A DNA stretch of 64,000 nucleotides from Sphingobium terrigena (lineage in GTDB: Bacteria; Pseudomonadota; Alphaproteobacteria; Sphingomonadales; Sphingomonadaceae). This document shows positions 53,869 to 62,787 of the stretch, piece after piece. The first letter of the stretch is position 1, and each line of letters starts with the position of its first letter. Where the stretch lies: assembly GCF_003591655.1 (NCBI RefSeq), contig NZ_QVRA01000012.1:62001-126000 (forward strand), in the 5' to 3' direction. The notes under the pieces were generated by a model that saw only the letters and a program-made list of their open reading frames with translations, searched no databases and was not told where the DNA came from. A program made the position numbers and the translations under genes.

Positions 53869-54918
53869 TCAAACCGCTGCCGCGGCAGCACGGCGTCTTT
53901 CCGCCCGCGCCGTCCGACGCGCGTCAGGGAACCGGCGTGCCGGCATCCCCTTGTCGGCGGCCTGATCCGATTTCCGAAAGGCATGGATCGGCACGCCCGC
54001 GCCAGCCAGCTCTTCATAGAGATTGGCCTGGACGCCCGATCCCTCGCACAGGACCGCCATCACGGGCCTCAGATCGCGCAGCTTTCGATTGCGGGCGAAA
54101 GCGGCCTTCATGCCCGATCCGAGCAGATTGAACCGGACCGTCTGCACCTTGCGGCTGGCGGCCCATTTCTCCGCGATCAGGTCGGCGCCGGCGCGCTGCG
54201 CGGTCGTCATGAGCACCATATGCGGAATATGCTCTTTCACCAGATCGAGCCGTTCCCAGAGCAGGTCGACATCATGCCAGATCGCCGGTCCCGAGAAGAC
54301 CACGATCGGTCCCTGCGGATTATGCCGGTCGCGAACATCGAGCTGGCGGGCGCGCAGGAAGTCGATCGCGGCGATCTGGCTGGCCGTCGAGATGCGCGAA
54401 GCGCGGCTCCCGCGTGCAGGCGACCAGGGCCATCCCGACATCGCCCGGTACATTTCTGCGGCATAGTCGCGCATCGTCTCGATCGCGACACGCTGTTCGG
54501 CGGTCGACTGGCAAAGGAGCTGCTTCTCCTCAAGCTCGCGATTATAGACCTCGCTCATATCGGGGCGCCGGGCCAGCTCCCCGATTTCCACCGCAAGGCT
54601 GTCCTCGCGCCGCTCCAGCTTGCCGGCGACGAAGTGAAAGGAGTTGACGAACCCCCAGGCGATCTCGGCGGCCAGCGGCTCCAGCCGCGTGGCCGTAAAC
54701 AGGTCGAAGATGGTGGCGATCACGCCCGCGCTGTCGGCCTGCGCCGCCAATTCTTCGGGCATGCCATGTTCACCCGGCTCCTCGCCGGGTTCGACGATCG
54801 AGAGCGGCATGGGATCACCAAAGGCGGCCTGGAATTCCGGGGTGGCGGTCATCTCGGCGTAGAGCTGTTTGAGGTCGGCGAAGCGATCGACGCTGCGCAC
54901 GGGTTCGTGCCTGGTCAT
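53869..54918 (-). CDS. DUF2493 (SLOG-fold, YspA-like) protein, copy 2
   Basis: The 349-residue protein has the same layout as the gene at 51671: a helical N-terminus (FADLKQLYAEMTATPEFQAA; IAWGFVNSFHFVAGKLERRE) and a C-terminal DUF2493 domain (GPIVVFSGPAIWHDVDLLWE, MVLMTTAQRAGADLIAEKWA, MAVLCEGSGVQANLYEELAG). A basic tail (RRFPDARRTARAERRRAAAA) is absent in copy 1. The ATG at 54918 follows AAAAAGGACC. The two copies clearly share ancestry but have diverged widely, so this is an old duplication or separate acquisitions. Confidence 0.85.
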   Translation of the reverse strand: MTRHEPVRSVDRFADLKQLYAEMTATPEFQAAFGDPMPLSIVEPGEEPGEHGMPEELAAQADSAGVIATIFDLFTATRLEPLAAEIAWGFVNSFHFVAGKLERREDSLAVEIGELARRPDMSEVYNRELEEKQLLCQSTAEQRVAIETMRDYAAEMYRAMSGWPWSPARGSRASRISTASQIAAIDFLRARQLDVRDRHNPQGPIVVFSGPAIWHDVDLLWERLDLVKEHIPHMVLMTTAQRAGADLIAEKWAASRKVQTVRFNLLGSGMKAAFARNRKLRDLRPVMAVLCEGSGVQANLYEELAGAGVPIHAFRKSDQAADKGMPARRFPDARRTARAERRRAAAAAV

Positions 54919-55001
54919 CGGACAGGTCCTTTTTGAAAGACGGGAACGGACAGAAAGAAGCCGGGAGGCGCGCAACGCCCCCCGGCTCCATCGGGCTGGC
55001 C

Positions 55002-55517
55002 TCAGAATGGGACCTCTTCATCGAGATCGTTGCTGAAACCGCCGCGCGCGCCGGCCCCCTCCATCGGGGCGGTCGATCCACCGAATCCGCCCCCGAACTG
55101 GCCGCGCTCGCCGCCGCCGAAGCCGCGATCCTCGCCCTCGTCATCATCGCCATTGCGCGAGCGCGCTGCCCTGCCTCCGGCCGGCCGGGCCATGTCGTCG
55201 CGGCGCCACGATGCCCGGAACCCCTCCTCGGCGGTCCCGAACAAGGCGATCTGCATCGGGAAGCGCCAGGACTGGTCGTCCAGCTCGCCGGAGTAGAAAA
55301 TCTCCCCGGTGGTGTGGATCGCGGTCGCTTCGAACAATGCGCCATAGGGCACCCAGCGCCCGTTGCGGTTGATCGCTTCGACCTCGAACTTGGGCGCCCG
55401 CGGGTTGTTGCTGGCGATCGGCTTGAGCCGTGCCCGCTGCAGGTCGATTTCGCCGCTGGCGATGAACCCCAGCAGCTGGCCATTGACGTTCCGGAACTCT
55501 CCAACAGTCTTGGACAT
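55002..55517 (-). CDS. DUF736 protein with SSB-like acidic tail
   Basis: The 171-residue protein starts MSKTVGEFRNVNGQLLGFIA, and has PKFEVEAINRNGRWVPYGAL, typical of DUF736, a family common on plasmids and integrative elements. After about residue 110 it becomes Gly/Arg/Asp-rich (DDDEGEDRGFGGGERGQFGG) and ends NDLDEEVPF. That tail closely resembles the C-terminal tip of bacterial SSB (DDDIPF type), which recruits DNA-processing proteins. A single-stranded DNA role during transfer would fit. It is the first of the minus-strand run to the DUF2493 gene. Confidence 0.85.
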   Translation of the reverse strand: MSKTVGEFRNVNGQLLGFIASGEIDLQRARLKPIASNNPRAPKFEVEAINRNGRWVPYGALFEATAIHTTGEIFYSGELDDQSWRFPMQIALFGTAEEGFRASWRRDDMARPAGGRAARSRNGDDDEGEDRGFGGGERGQFGGGFGGSTAPMEGAGARGGFSNDLDEEVPF

Positions 55518-55675
55518 GATCTTCACTCCTCTAAAATGTCGCTCATGCGACACTCTCAAAGAGCCTCCTCTTCTCTCCTGCGCTGGACGCTCCGCCGGGT
55601 GAACGGCCGAAGATGAAACGCTGCCGCGAACCGGAGCGACTGTTCCCCGGCGCCCGAATCGGCTAGACTGTGGGC

Positions 55676-55876
55676 ATGGATGCGGAGACGATACGCGCGG
55701 TGGCGAAGATCGCCCGGTCACGGGCGGAGCGTGGCGGCGGCTCGGCCGCGCAGGGCGATGGCATGTCCCGGCTGGGCGCCTCACGCGCCCTGCATCAGCT
55801 CGCGACAGACCTTGAGGTAACGGCCGCAGAATTCGAGCGCACGACCCGCAAACGCGCCCGCGCGCCGCGCGCCTGA
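55676..55876 (+). CDS. Small hypothetical protein (66 aa)
   Basis: The protein MDAETIRAVAKIARSRAERG continues GGSAAQGDGMSRLGASRALH and QLATDLEVTAAEFERTTRKR, ending RARAPRA. It is basic and probably helical. It is divergent from the DUF736 gene with a 158-base gap. A GTG six bases upstream is also possible. No family is recognised. Confidence 0.55.
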   Translation: MDAETIRAVAKIARSRAERGGGSAAQGDGMSRLGASRALHQLATDLEVTAAEFERTTRKRARAPRA

Positions 55877-55940
55877 TCTCCGCCGCTCTTCCACCCCGCG
55901 CTTTCGCCTTCTTGCGATATGGTGATCGTTACCCGCAGGG

Positions 55941-56013
55941 CCGAGATTCGGCGCAGCCGAAGCTCGGTCGGAGCGAAGCGGAGATAGAGCGCCGGTGCCC
56001 GCGTCAGCGGGCA
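55941..56013. repeat. Two hairpins between the 55676 gene and the STAND gene
   Basis: CCGAGATTCGGC at 55941-55952 pairs with GCCGAAGCTCGG at 55956-55967 with one mismatch, and TGCCCGC at 55996-56002 pairs with GCGGGCA at 56007-56013. They lie between convergent genes and may end transcription from either side. No T run follows. No gene is seen in 55877-56069. Confidence 0.55.
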
Positions 56014-56069
56014 ATCGCCATCAATTCGCTACCCCGGTATGCGACCAACGCGAGCTGATGAGATCTCGA

Positions 56070-59000
56070 TCAATCGCCTTCGTCTGGACCGCGCTCCTCT
56101 TCCCGATCCGGGCTCATCGAGTACATCGTCAAGACCGGAACCACCTTCGGGACGCGATAGGCGCGCGGATCCTTGACTTGCTTGGATCCATCAAGCTTGA
56201 GGCAAACCGCGACGACCCAACCTGTCAGCCATGCGACGTCAATGCCGCCAAGAGTTTCGTACCAGGCGACGAGGTCCGGATCTGGTTCCGGGGACGCCTC
56301 GTCTTCCTGCAAGGCTTCGACGCGAGCGACGATCGCGGCCACCTGGGAGTGATTGCCGAAGGGCAGCGGGATCAGGGCCGCTGCTATCTGCAGTAAGTCC
56401 GCGCGCTCCGTTTTGGCTGCCGCTGTGAGGTCGTCATAGAGTTGCTCCCTCATGGTGCCGCCGCATATTCCGAGCGCAACGAGAGCGGGTCCAGCGATCC
56501 AACCTGGCTCTATCAGGGCAATCCGACGAAGCTTCTCAATTTCCGCTGGTCCAATGGCGAGATCATTCACGGCGCGGTCGAAAAATCCCCAGACCGCGGC
56601 CTGCGCGATTACCCGATGGTCGGCATCGCCATGAAGTCCCGGGTCATCCAGCGCTTCGCGAAGAACGACTGGGACTCGAGGATCACTACGTTTGGCAAGA
56701 GCGCCGATGGCGGCGCAGAAGACGAAGGGATCTTCCGAGCGTCGCGAAGCAATCAGGGCATCGATCGAGGGTTCTGTCAGCGTCTCAAATGCGGCCAGCG
56801 CTCGGGCCCCCGCTCGCGCGACCGAATAGCGCGGCCAACCCCGGCTGGGGCCATGGTACCGATCCAGGCTAAAATCCCGATCGTCGGAAAGGAGCGATAC
56901 CAGCAATGGTTCTGCCTCGCTCCATTTATGACCGCCCATCAGCTCAGCCCAGGCCAGGCGCACATCTGCTCCCGGATCTTCCGCCATCTTGAGCAGGGCC
57001 GCCCGATCTTCGGCATCGTTCTTCTCGACCAGATATGTCATGGCGGCACGCCTGACGTGGTAGCGTGGGTGGCCAAGCGCATGCCGAATGAGCGCGCGCT
57101 CCTCGTCCCCACCCCGAATGCGCAGGGCGATGATTGCTGGCATCCCGTCATCTTCATCGCCGGTTGCGAGTAACCACCGGGCGGTCTCCAGAATGTCGCC
57201 TTCGCCGGTTGCAGCAAGGCAGATAAGGATTCCCGCTAGGCCGGGTGGGCTTTCCAGACACAGTTCGGCGATGCGTCGGCGGACTTCCGGACTGCGCCCT
57301 TGCATGAGCTGACCGATCCCGGTTTCGCTATCGATCTCGACGAGAATGTGCGCAATGGCCCGCTCGGTTGGATCCAGCCAATCGGCAAAGAGGCGTGCGG
57401 GCGCGAACTCAGGATCGATATCATTAGGGGACGCGCGGTCTAGATCGAGCACCAGCTCCAATCTGCGAGCCGGTGTCATTTTGTCGAGCAGGCCCGCGAG
57501 AAGATCGGTGCCATTAGGCGGCGAGGCAATGAACGAAAGCTTGGCGAGCGTGGTGCGCAGGCCCTTATTGGCGACGTCGGTTCTCGACAAAGCCGCTTCG
57601 AGTTCAGGCCGCAGCTCGTCATGCCAGTTCTTCTCGATCAATGACCAGACAGGCGGCAAGGCCCGATCATCCGCGTGCTTGAGCAGGGTCTGAAGATAGG
57701 GTGCCGAGAAATTCCCACGCGCATTGCTCTGAGCAGAGGCGAGTGCATAGACCATCGCTGCGCCGTGTTTATGCCCCTCCAGCCAGTCCCACCCCGCCGC
57801 CGCCAGGCGTGAAAGGGCTACCGCTTTGAGGCCCGCGTCAGCGGTATAGTAACGCTCGCCGGGCTCCTCGAGAATGCGATCAGCGCCAATCGCGTCAACC
57901 TCGTGTTCGCGCGCGCGTCGTTGTTCGTTGTTTGCGTAGTTCTCGAACCAGCGGTCCACCTCATTTTCGGCCTCGATGAAGGTGTCGATGACGAAATCAT
58001 AACCAGGCCCTCCCGGCGCGACGGCGCCGGCAACAATTGTGTCGATGTTATCACCGGGCGCCTGCAAACTGGCGAGCGTTTCTACGGCAGCGCCGAAAGC
58101 GCCGCCAAGGTCATGGCTGAACAAGCCCGCGAACGAGAGGAAGTCCTCCTCATAGTCGCCGTCGGTAAAGGGCAACACGCCGCGAATGAAGGTTTGCAGC
58201 AGGCTGCCGGTTCTTGGATCCTCCCGGAAGCGCTCGATCTCTTCGGCTGACAGTTCTGGCGGTATCCAGGTTTGGCCAGGCCAAGCACCCTTTTCGCGCG
58301 GCGGAAGACGCATGAGATATTCGCTAAACTGACGCGGTGCGAATTCGGGGGACGCTAATTGCGATAGGTCCGCGAAGGCGCGTTCGAACGACCCGCTACC
58401 GGTGGGAGCCGTCACTCGGGCGGCGAGAGCCGCGTCGAGGCGTGCCTGAGCCGAAGCGGCAAGCTCGATCTCGACCGCCTCCAGATTGGATGCCGCACGA
58501 ACGATCTCTACCCCGCCGCGCGATGCCCAGCCATCGGCACCGCCAGCGATCGTCAGAAGCGTCTCGGCGAGCGCAGTCAACACAGCCTCTGTCTCGGCAC
58601 GGTTCGTGGCGAGCGCCAGGCGCAAACCTTCCTCGACCCGCGGGTGCTGGAGCCTGATGGAATCGTCGCCTATCCGAAGATTGCGGCCAGCACCGAGGAA
58701 GTCGATAAACCCCTCGACATGGGGTTTCTGACCGTAGGTGTTCCGCAAAATCCGGAGCACGCGACGAAGGTCGGCCAGGTCAAAGGAGCCGGACGACCTG
58801 ATCAAACCCCAGAGGACCGCTGCGCAAGCAACACCGTCCTCGCCCCAACCCAGCACCTGGTCGCGAATGACCGAGGAGATTGCTTCAATCGAGGAGGCAT
58901 CGAGGATTTCATAGACGGACCTTGGGCTGTCCTCCTTCTCGCGAGGGAGCGCCGCCAGAAACCGTTCGATCTCATAGGGCCGACGGACCCGGCTCAGGAC

Positions 59001-60302
59001 GACATCGCGATGAGCGAGTGCGAGGGCATGGGCATGGCCACTCAGTTCACCAACATGATTGTCGTAAATCAAGGCGCGCTGGGCTGCAGTATAGTCCTCG
59101 GGTTCGATCGCGATCGTGTAGGATTCAAGGGCCTCACCCGGCTCGCTTCGTTTGAAAATGTCGTACCGCGTCGTAATCAGGAACTTGTGGGCATCACCGG
59201 CCATCCGGAAAAGACCCGGGAGCTTTGACGTCCAGCGTGCGGCTTCTATCGAGGGCGCCGAATCCCCCCAAGGATCTCTTAGATGGATCAGCAGCGGACC
59301 GGGATCGGTGAGCGCGCTGTTCGCTTCGCCAGCATCCAGGACGGCGCGCTCAAGGAAGGCCGGGCTCTGGCGCGCCATCTTTGCAGCCAGGACATCTGCG
59401 GCCAGCGATTTGCCGGTGCCCGAGGGCCCAACGATGATCACGGCATGCGTCTCGCTGAGCGCTTGCTCGATGGAATGGAAAGATCGAGGCGGCACGAACT
59501 GGTCGTGCCGTCGGTGCGCGAGGCGTGAGCCACCATTGTCGATAATGGTGGCGAGGAGATCCGCCATCGTCCAGTGGCCGCCATGAGCGCCTCCTAGGCA
59601 TTTGCGTACCGCATCGCGCATGTCCTCCAGGCATTTGAGCAGCTTCTGAGGCGGGACGTTTCCGTGTTCGTCGACAAGCTTGAAGATACGGGACTCCAGC
59701 ATCTCCAGGGTGATGGTGTCGCAAATGCCGATACGCTTCGCCAAGGCGGCTTTCTCAGTCGCTGTTCGCCCCGCGCGGCAATAGGGCGGCAGATCTCCGA
59801 GGTCGGGGAACGACAGCAACGCGATGTTCTGATGGGGCCGGAGGCCTGATTCCAAACCCTCATTGGTGATGAACAGATATTTGGCGGTCGGATCGGCGAC
59901 CAACATATCGAGCGGGCGAACACGAGGCGCCGGTCCCTTGGTCTTAGCTTTCGATTTGGCCTCGGCCTCTTTTCCCAGGAGCACATCGGCGAAGGCTTTG
60001 GACGTCCATGGCGCGGTCGTGCGCGACTTGACCTGCACGATAAGACGCGTGTCGCGCGTCCCGGCAGAGACGCCGAGCGAGGCCATGTCGGGATTCTTCA
60101 ACGATGCTTCGACATCTTCATGGGATGGCGGCTCGATCTCGATCTCATCGCTCAGCCCCTTCGCGAGCATGATCTCGAGCGCGAGCCAGATCGTGACGTC
60201 GATCTGATAGTCGTAGGCCGCATAGCTCGGATTACCGGCAGTGCCCGCGGAGGCAGCACGTCGCGTTCGAGCAGCAGGTTTTGCGCCGCTGCTAGGCGGC
60301 AC
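56070..60302 (-). CDS. Nuclease-STAND NTPase-HEAT-like protein, probable antiviral (Avs-like) protein
   Basis: The 1,410-residue protein looks like a STAND-type defence NTPase. The N-terminus (residues 25-170) has YAAYDYQIDVTIWLALEIML, acidic residues EIEIEPPSHEDVE and LIVQVKSRTT at 88-96, a pattern like PD-(D/E)XK nucleases of the Cap4/DUF4297 kind. Walker A is IIVGPSGTGKSLAADVLAAK at 289-308, with LLIHLRDPWGD and FLITTRYDIFKRSEPG (sensor) after it. The rest is helical; residues from about 1050 to 1350 look like HEAT repeats (ALGHPRYHVRRAAMTYLVEK; DPGADVRLAWAELMGGHKWS). The GTG start at 60302 overlaps the upstream gene by 11 bases; the frame is open to 60602 but that part is the upstream gene in another frame. 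Function is inferred. Confidence 0.8.
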   Translation of the reverse strand: MPPSSGAKPAARTRRAASAGTAGNPSYAAYDYQIDVTIWLALEIMLAKGLSDEIEIEPPSHEDVEASLKNPDMASLGVSAGTRDTRLIVQVKSRTTAPWTSKAFADVLLGKEAEAKSKAKTKGPAPRVRPLDMLVADPTAKYLFITNEGLESGLRPHQNIALLSFPDLGDLPPYCRAGRTATEKAALAKRIGICDTITLEMLESRIFKLVDEHGNVPPQKLLKCLEDMRDAVRKCLGGAHGGHWTMADLLATIIDNGGSRLAHRRHDQFVPPRSFHSIEQALSETHAVIIVGPSGTGKSLAADVLAAKMARQSPAFLERAVLDAGEANSALTDPGPLLIHLRDPWGDSAPSIEAARWTSKLPGLFRMAGDAHKFLITTRYDIFKRSEPGEALESYTIAIEPEDYTAAQRALIYDNHVGELSGHAHALALAHRDVVLSRVRRPYEIERFLAALPREKEDSPRSVYEILDASSIEAISSVIRDQVLGWGEDGVACAAVLWGLIRSSGSFDLADLRRVLRILRNTYGQKPHVEGFIDFLGAGRNLRIGDDSIRLQHPRVEEGLRLALATNRAETEAVLTALAETLLTIAGGADGWASRGGVEIVRAASNLEAVEIELAASAQARLDAALAARVTAPTGSGSFERAFADLSQLASPEFAPRQFSEYLMRLPPREKGAWPGQTWIPPELSAEEIERFREDPRTGSLLQTFIRGVLPFTDGDYEEDFLSFAGLFSHDLGGAFGAAVETLASLQAPGDNIDTIVAGAVAPGGPGYDFVIDTFIEAENEVDRWFENYANNEQRRAREHEVDAIGADRILEEPGERYYTADAGLKAVALSRLAAAGWDWLEGHKHGAAMVYALASAQSNARGNFSAPYLQTLLKHADDRALPPVWSLIEKNWHDELRPELEAALSRTDVANKGLRTTLAKLSFIASPPNGTDLLAGLLDKMTPARRLELVLDLDRASPNDIDPEFAPARLFADWLDPTERAIAHILVEIDSETGIGQLMQGRSPEVRRRIAELCLESPPGLAGILICLAATGEGDILETARWLLATGDEDDGMPAIIALRIRGGDEERALIRHALGHPRYHVRRAAMTYLVEKNDAEDRAALLKMAEDPGADVRLAWAELMGGHKWSEAEPLLVSLLSDDRDFSLDRYHGPSRGWPRYSVARAGARALAAFETLTEPSIDALIASRRSEDPFVFCAAIGALAKRSDPRVPVVLREALDDPGLHGDADHRVIAQAAVWGFFDRAVNDLAIGPAEIEKLRRIALIEPGWIAGPALVALGICGGTMREQLYDDLTAAAKTERADLLQIAAALIPLPFGNHSQVAAIVARVEALQEDEASPEPDPDLVAWYETLGGIDVAWLTGWVVAVCLKLDGSKQVKDPRAYRVPKVVPVLTMYSMSPDREEERGPDEGD

Positions 60303-61179
60303 GGTTGCTGGCTTTGAGTTGGAGATAGATGAAGGCGAACAGCCGGGTGAAGAGATAGTCGGTCTGCAAGGCCGTCTCGAGCGGCTCCTGCCAAATTTCC
60401 GAGTGCCGGATTCGATGGGTGTTGCCGATCTTGGTGAGCGCGTCCGCCTCGACCCCCAGGGTCGCGCGCAGCTTTGATCCGGGCCGTGCGGCATAGTCCA
60501 GCATGGCATCGGCTGTGAGGCGCTTGTCATTGCCCGGCTCAAGCGTCTTGATGCGTTCGAAGGCATCCCAAAGCTTCTCGAGGCCGTCACTACGATCCTC
60601 ATATTTGGGTGCGAGGATACGCAATCGTGCCGTCTCGAGGAGACGATCGGTTTCGGCGTCGCCGGTAGCGAACCGCGCCTGCATCAAGGCGACGCGAAGC
60701 GCCGCCGGCAAAAGTCGCTGGATCCTTCCTTCCGCTATCATCTCGAAGGCCAGACCGTTGCGCGCGAAGACGCGATTCACATCGGCGACAAAGGCCGTGA
60801 GACCGGCATCGCGGTCCCAGGCAAGGTGATAATGATCGAAAAACCCATGCCAGCTGCCCTCGACGGGCTGCCCAACCGCTCTCGCGCAGAATTCGAGAAG
60901 ATCGAGGATGACAGGCGTCTCGGGCAACTTGTTGGGGCGCAAGGGCCACTCGATTTGCGGGACCTCCGCTTCGAGCATGAGGGCGAAGGCCGATCGGTCG
61001 CAGCCACAGGGGCGCTTCCCCGCGTCCGGACAGGCCAGCGGGAACCGATAGCCGAAAGAGGCATCGTCCAGACGGGTTTCGATCAGGCTGTGAAGGCCGC
61101 CCCAAAGGCGTTCGTCGATCGATTCTGAGGCACGGGGGACAGCGCCGAATTCGCGATCTGTGAAATAGTCGTCAGTCAT
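60292..61179 (-). CDS. AbiJ/HEPN-like protein paired with the nuclease-STAND gene
   Basis: The 295-residue protein is mostly helical: MTDDYFTDREFGAVPRASES, SIDERLWGGLHSLIETRLDD, then DVNRVFARNGLAFEMIAEGR, and GLEKLWDAFERIKTLEPGND. The C-terminus has IGNTHRIRHSEIWQEPLETA and TDYLFTRLFAFIYLQLKASN. This order resembles the abortive-infection AbiJ N-terminal-domain proteins, in which the IRH segment is conserved. It includes four Cys/His-rich residues early (CPDAGKRPCGCDR). ATG at 61179 is used; an in-frame TTG is at 61188. It is the first gene of the operon and overlaps the STAND gene. The family call is tentative. Confidence 0.65.
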   Translation of the reverse strand: MTDDYFTDREFGAVPRASESIDERLWGGLHSLIETRLDDASFGYRFPLACPDAGKRPCGCDRSAFALMLEAEVPQIEWPLRPNKLPETPVILDLLEFCARAVGQPVEGSWHGFFDHYHLAWDRDAGLTAFVADVNRVFARNGLAFEMIAEGRIQRLLPAALRVALMQARFATGDAETDRLLETARLRILAPKYEDRSDGLEKLWDAFERIKTLEPGNDKRLTADAMLDYAARPGSKLRATLGVEADALTKIGNTHRIRHSEIWQEPLETALQTDYLFTRLFAFIYLQLKASNRAA

Positions 61180-61415
61180 TATCGGCAATCGCGGCCTCGG
61201 CTATTTGTCTCGTATCGAGGGCATAGCTTATGTCGCTGACAGATTCACAGCGTGATCTCCGTTGCCCGGGTCGACGGTGCCACCGTCGCGCTCCTTTGCT
61301 TCCAATTCGCAGGGATCAGTGCCCCAGATGTTGTCGGGGAGTCCACATTGATGCGTGGCGACGAGATCGATGCCTGAACATTGTGTTCCGATCGGCGCAA
61401 GGCCACCTTGCGGCC

Positions 61416-62327
61416 ATGACGTCCAACGATCCCCATCGCCATCATTATGTGCCGCAATTCTATCTGACGCAGTTCGCGTGCCATGATGATGAAAATAAAG
61501 TCACGACGTTGGCCGCCTATAACGGTCGTGACATCGTCGCCGAACGGAAATCGATTTCCCGGATCGGATATGAAGAGAAACTGCACGATTACGAGTTCAA
61601 GGGAGAGAAGCGGTCGATCGAAGGGACCATCAACGATCAGATCGAGACCCCGTTCACGCAAGGAAGCACATGGCGCAAAGTCACGTCCGGCCGCACCGCT
61701 GAGTTGGACGAGTCCGACATAGAGCCGCTCTATGGACTCATCCATCATCTTCAACGCCGCAATCTTGAGACGTTGCGCTTCATCGAGATGGAGCAGGAGC
61801 GCATTCGACGCCACGGATTCTCGGCTGACGACAGTGAAGAAGAGCGAGCGATGTACATGGCGCTTGCCGCGCATCCCGATGCCGTCCGTGACTTCTTTCA
61901 CGAAGGAATTCTGCAGGAGGCGCCTTATCTGGACGATGCGGCGGAACTGGGCATGCTGGTATATCGAACCGGGCTGCGGTTTCGAACTTCGACCAACCCC
62001 GTCATTGCCATTGGACTGCCGGGCGAAGAAGCGGCGCGCAAGCGCGCCAATGGTGACGCCGCCCGGGCATGGTGGCTTCCACTTACCCCTCACTGCGGCG
62101 TGGTGATGACTCTTGGGGCATCTTTCACCGGTTATTCCAACGCAGAGATCCCGGACGACAGCGCGCAAGGGCTCAACCGTCACTATCTGGTGCAACTGCT
62201 CGAAGCCCTGTCGGTCCGCTACATCTTGGCGGAAGATCGGCACATTGAGAGCGATCTTGAATGGGCGGGCTACCGCATCGAAATGCGGACAAATCAGGGG
62301 TTCAGATACCGTAAGCCACCCGGCTAA
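61416..62327 (+). CDS. DUF4238 family protein
   Basis: The 303-residue protein begins MTSNDPHRHHYVPQFYLTQF, the defining HHYVPxFYLxxF motif of DUF4238, and has QIETPFTQGSTWRKVTSGRT and MLVYRTGLRFRTSTNPVIAI (SDxPV-like position, here TNPV). The remaining part is alpha/beta with WWLPLTPHCGVVMTLGASF near the end, also typical. DUF4238 genes are widespread singletons and their role is unknown; presence in a defence-like region makes a related role possible. It is divergent from the AbiJ-like gene (236-base gap) and its stop overlaps the convergent nuclease-like gene by four bases. Confidence 0.85.
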   Translation: MTSNDPHRHHYVPQFYLTQFACHDDENKVTTLAAYNGRDIVAERKSISRIGYEEKLHDYEFKGEKRSIEGTINDQIETPFTQGSTWRKVTSGRTAELDESDIEPLYGLIHHLQRRNLETLRFIEMEQERIRRHGFSADDSEEERAMYMALAAHPDAVRDFFHEGILQEAPYLDDAAELGMLVYRTGLRFRTSTNPVIAIGLPGEEAARKRANGDAARAWWLPLTPHCGVVMTLGASFTGYSNAEIPDDSAQGLNRHYLVQLLEALSVRYILAEDRHIESDLEWAGYRIEMRTNQGFRYRKPPG

Positions 62328-62787
62328 AGGCCGACCGGGTCAACCCGCCCACCTTCGCTCACAAAGAGCAGGGCGACGCCCAGCTTTGCCAGTCCTCCAC
62401 GGGTTTCCTCGAAGAGGCGGCGATATCGAGGGACATCGGGGAGCGCAATCGCGATAACGGCGTCCGGATGGGCCGTTTGAAGCCGCAGGGCCTTGAGCAT
62501 TGCCTGCGCGTACCAATGGGCAGCCTGATTCGTGGGATTGGTCGGCTTTGACTGGCCAGCTCGTCGTGGATCCCGATAGGTTTTCGATGGCCAGCCTTTG
62601 GCTTCGACATATAACGCCACCGGGCCTTTGCTGGCGTGAACTCTATGCCGCGCTCCTTGGTGCGCGTGTCGGCTTTGGATTGGATCAACCAACCGTCGGC
62701 GAGCAGGAAGCCGGCCACGGCATCGGCAATATTCCCTTCCCAGAACCAATCCCGGGTAACATCCACTGTGGTTGCAGCCAGCGTCAT
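62324..62787 (-). pseudogene. PD-(D/E)XK-like protein, frameshifted by one base
   Basis: The 464 bases encode two pieces in different frames. The first, from ATG 62787, reads TTVDVTRDWFWEGNIADAVA, GFLLADGWLIQSKADTRTKE and RGIEFTPAK; the second reads GPVALYVEAKGWPSKTYRDP, NQAAHWYAQAMLKALRLQTA and AVIAIALPDVPRYRRLFEET to the stop. Adding one A to the AAA at 62629-62627 joins them exactly as FTPAKGPVALYVEAKGW, giving 154 residues with a D...ExK nuclease-like motif (VEAKG). The start overlaps the upstream gene stop by four bases. Either a real frameshift, a sequencing error in a homopolymer, or a slippage site. Confidence 0.8.

Noticed and set aside
60303..60602. Upstream extension of the STAND protein to 60602
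   Set aside because: The extra 100 codons read the AbiJ-like gene in another frame and are Ser/Arg/Pro-rich without structure; the GTG at 60302 fits better.
61230..61415. Extended start of the DUF4238 protein
   Set aside because: The added residues are unlike the family and DUF4238 proteins start close to the HHYVPQFYL motif.
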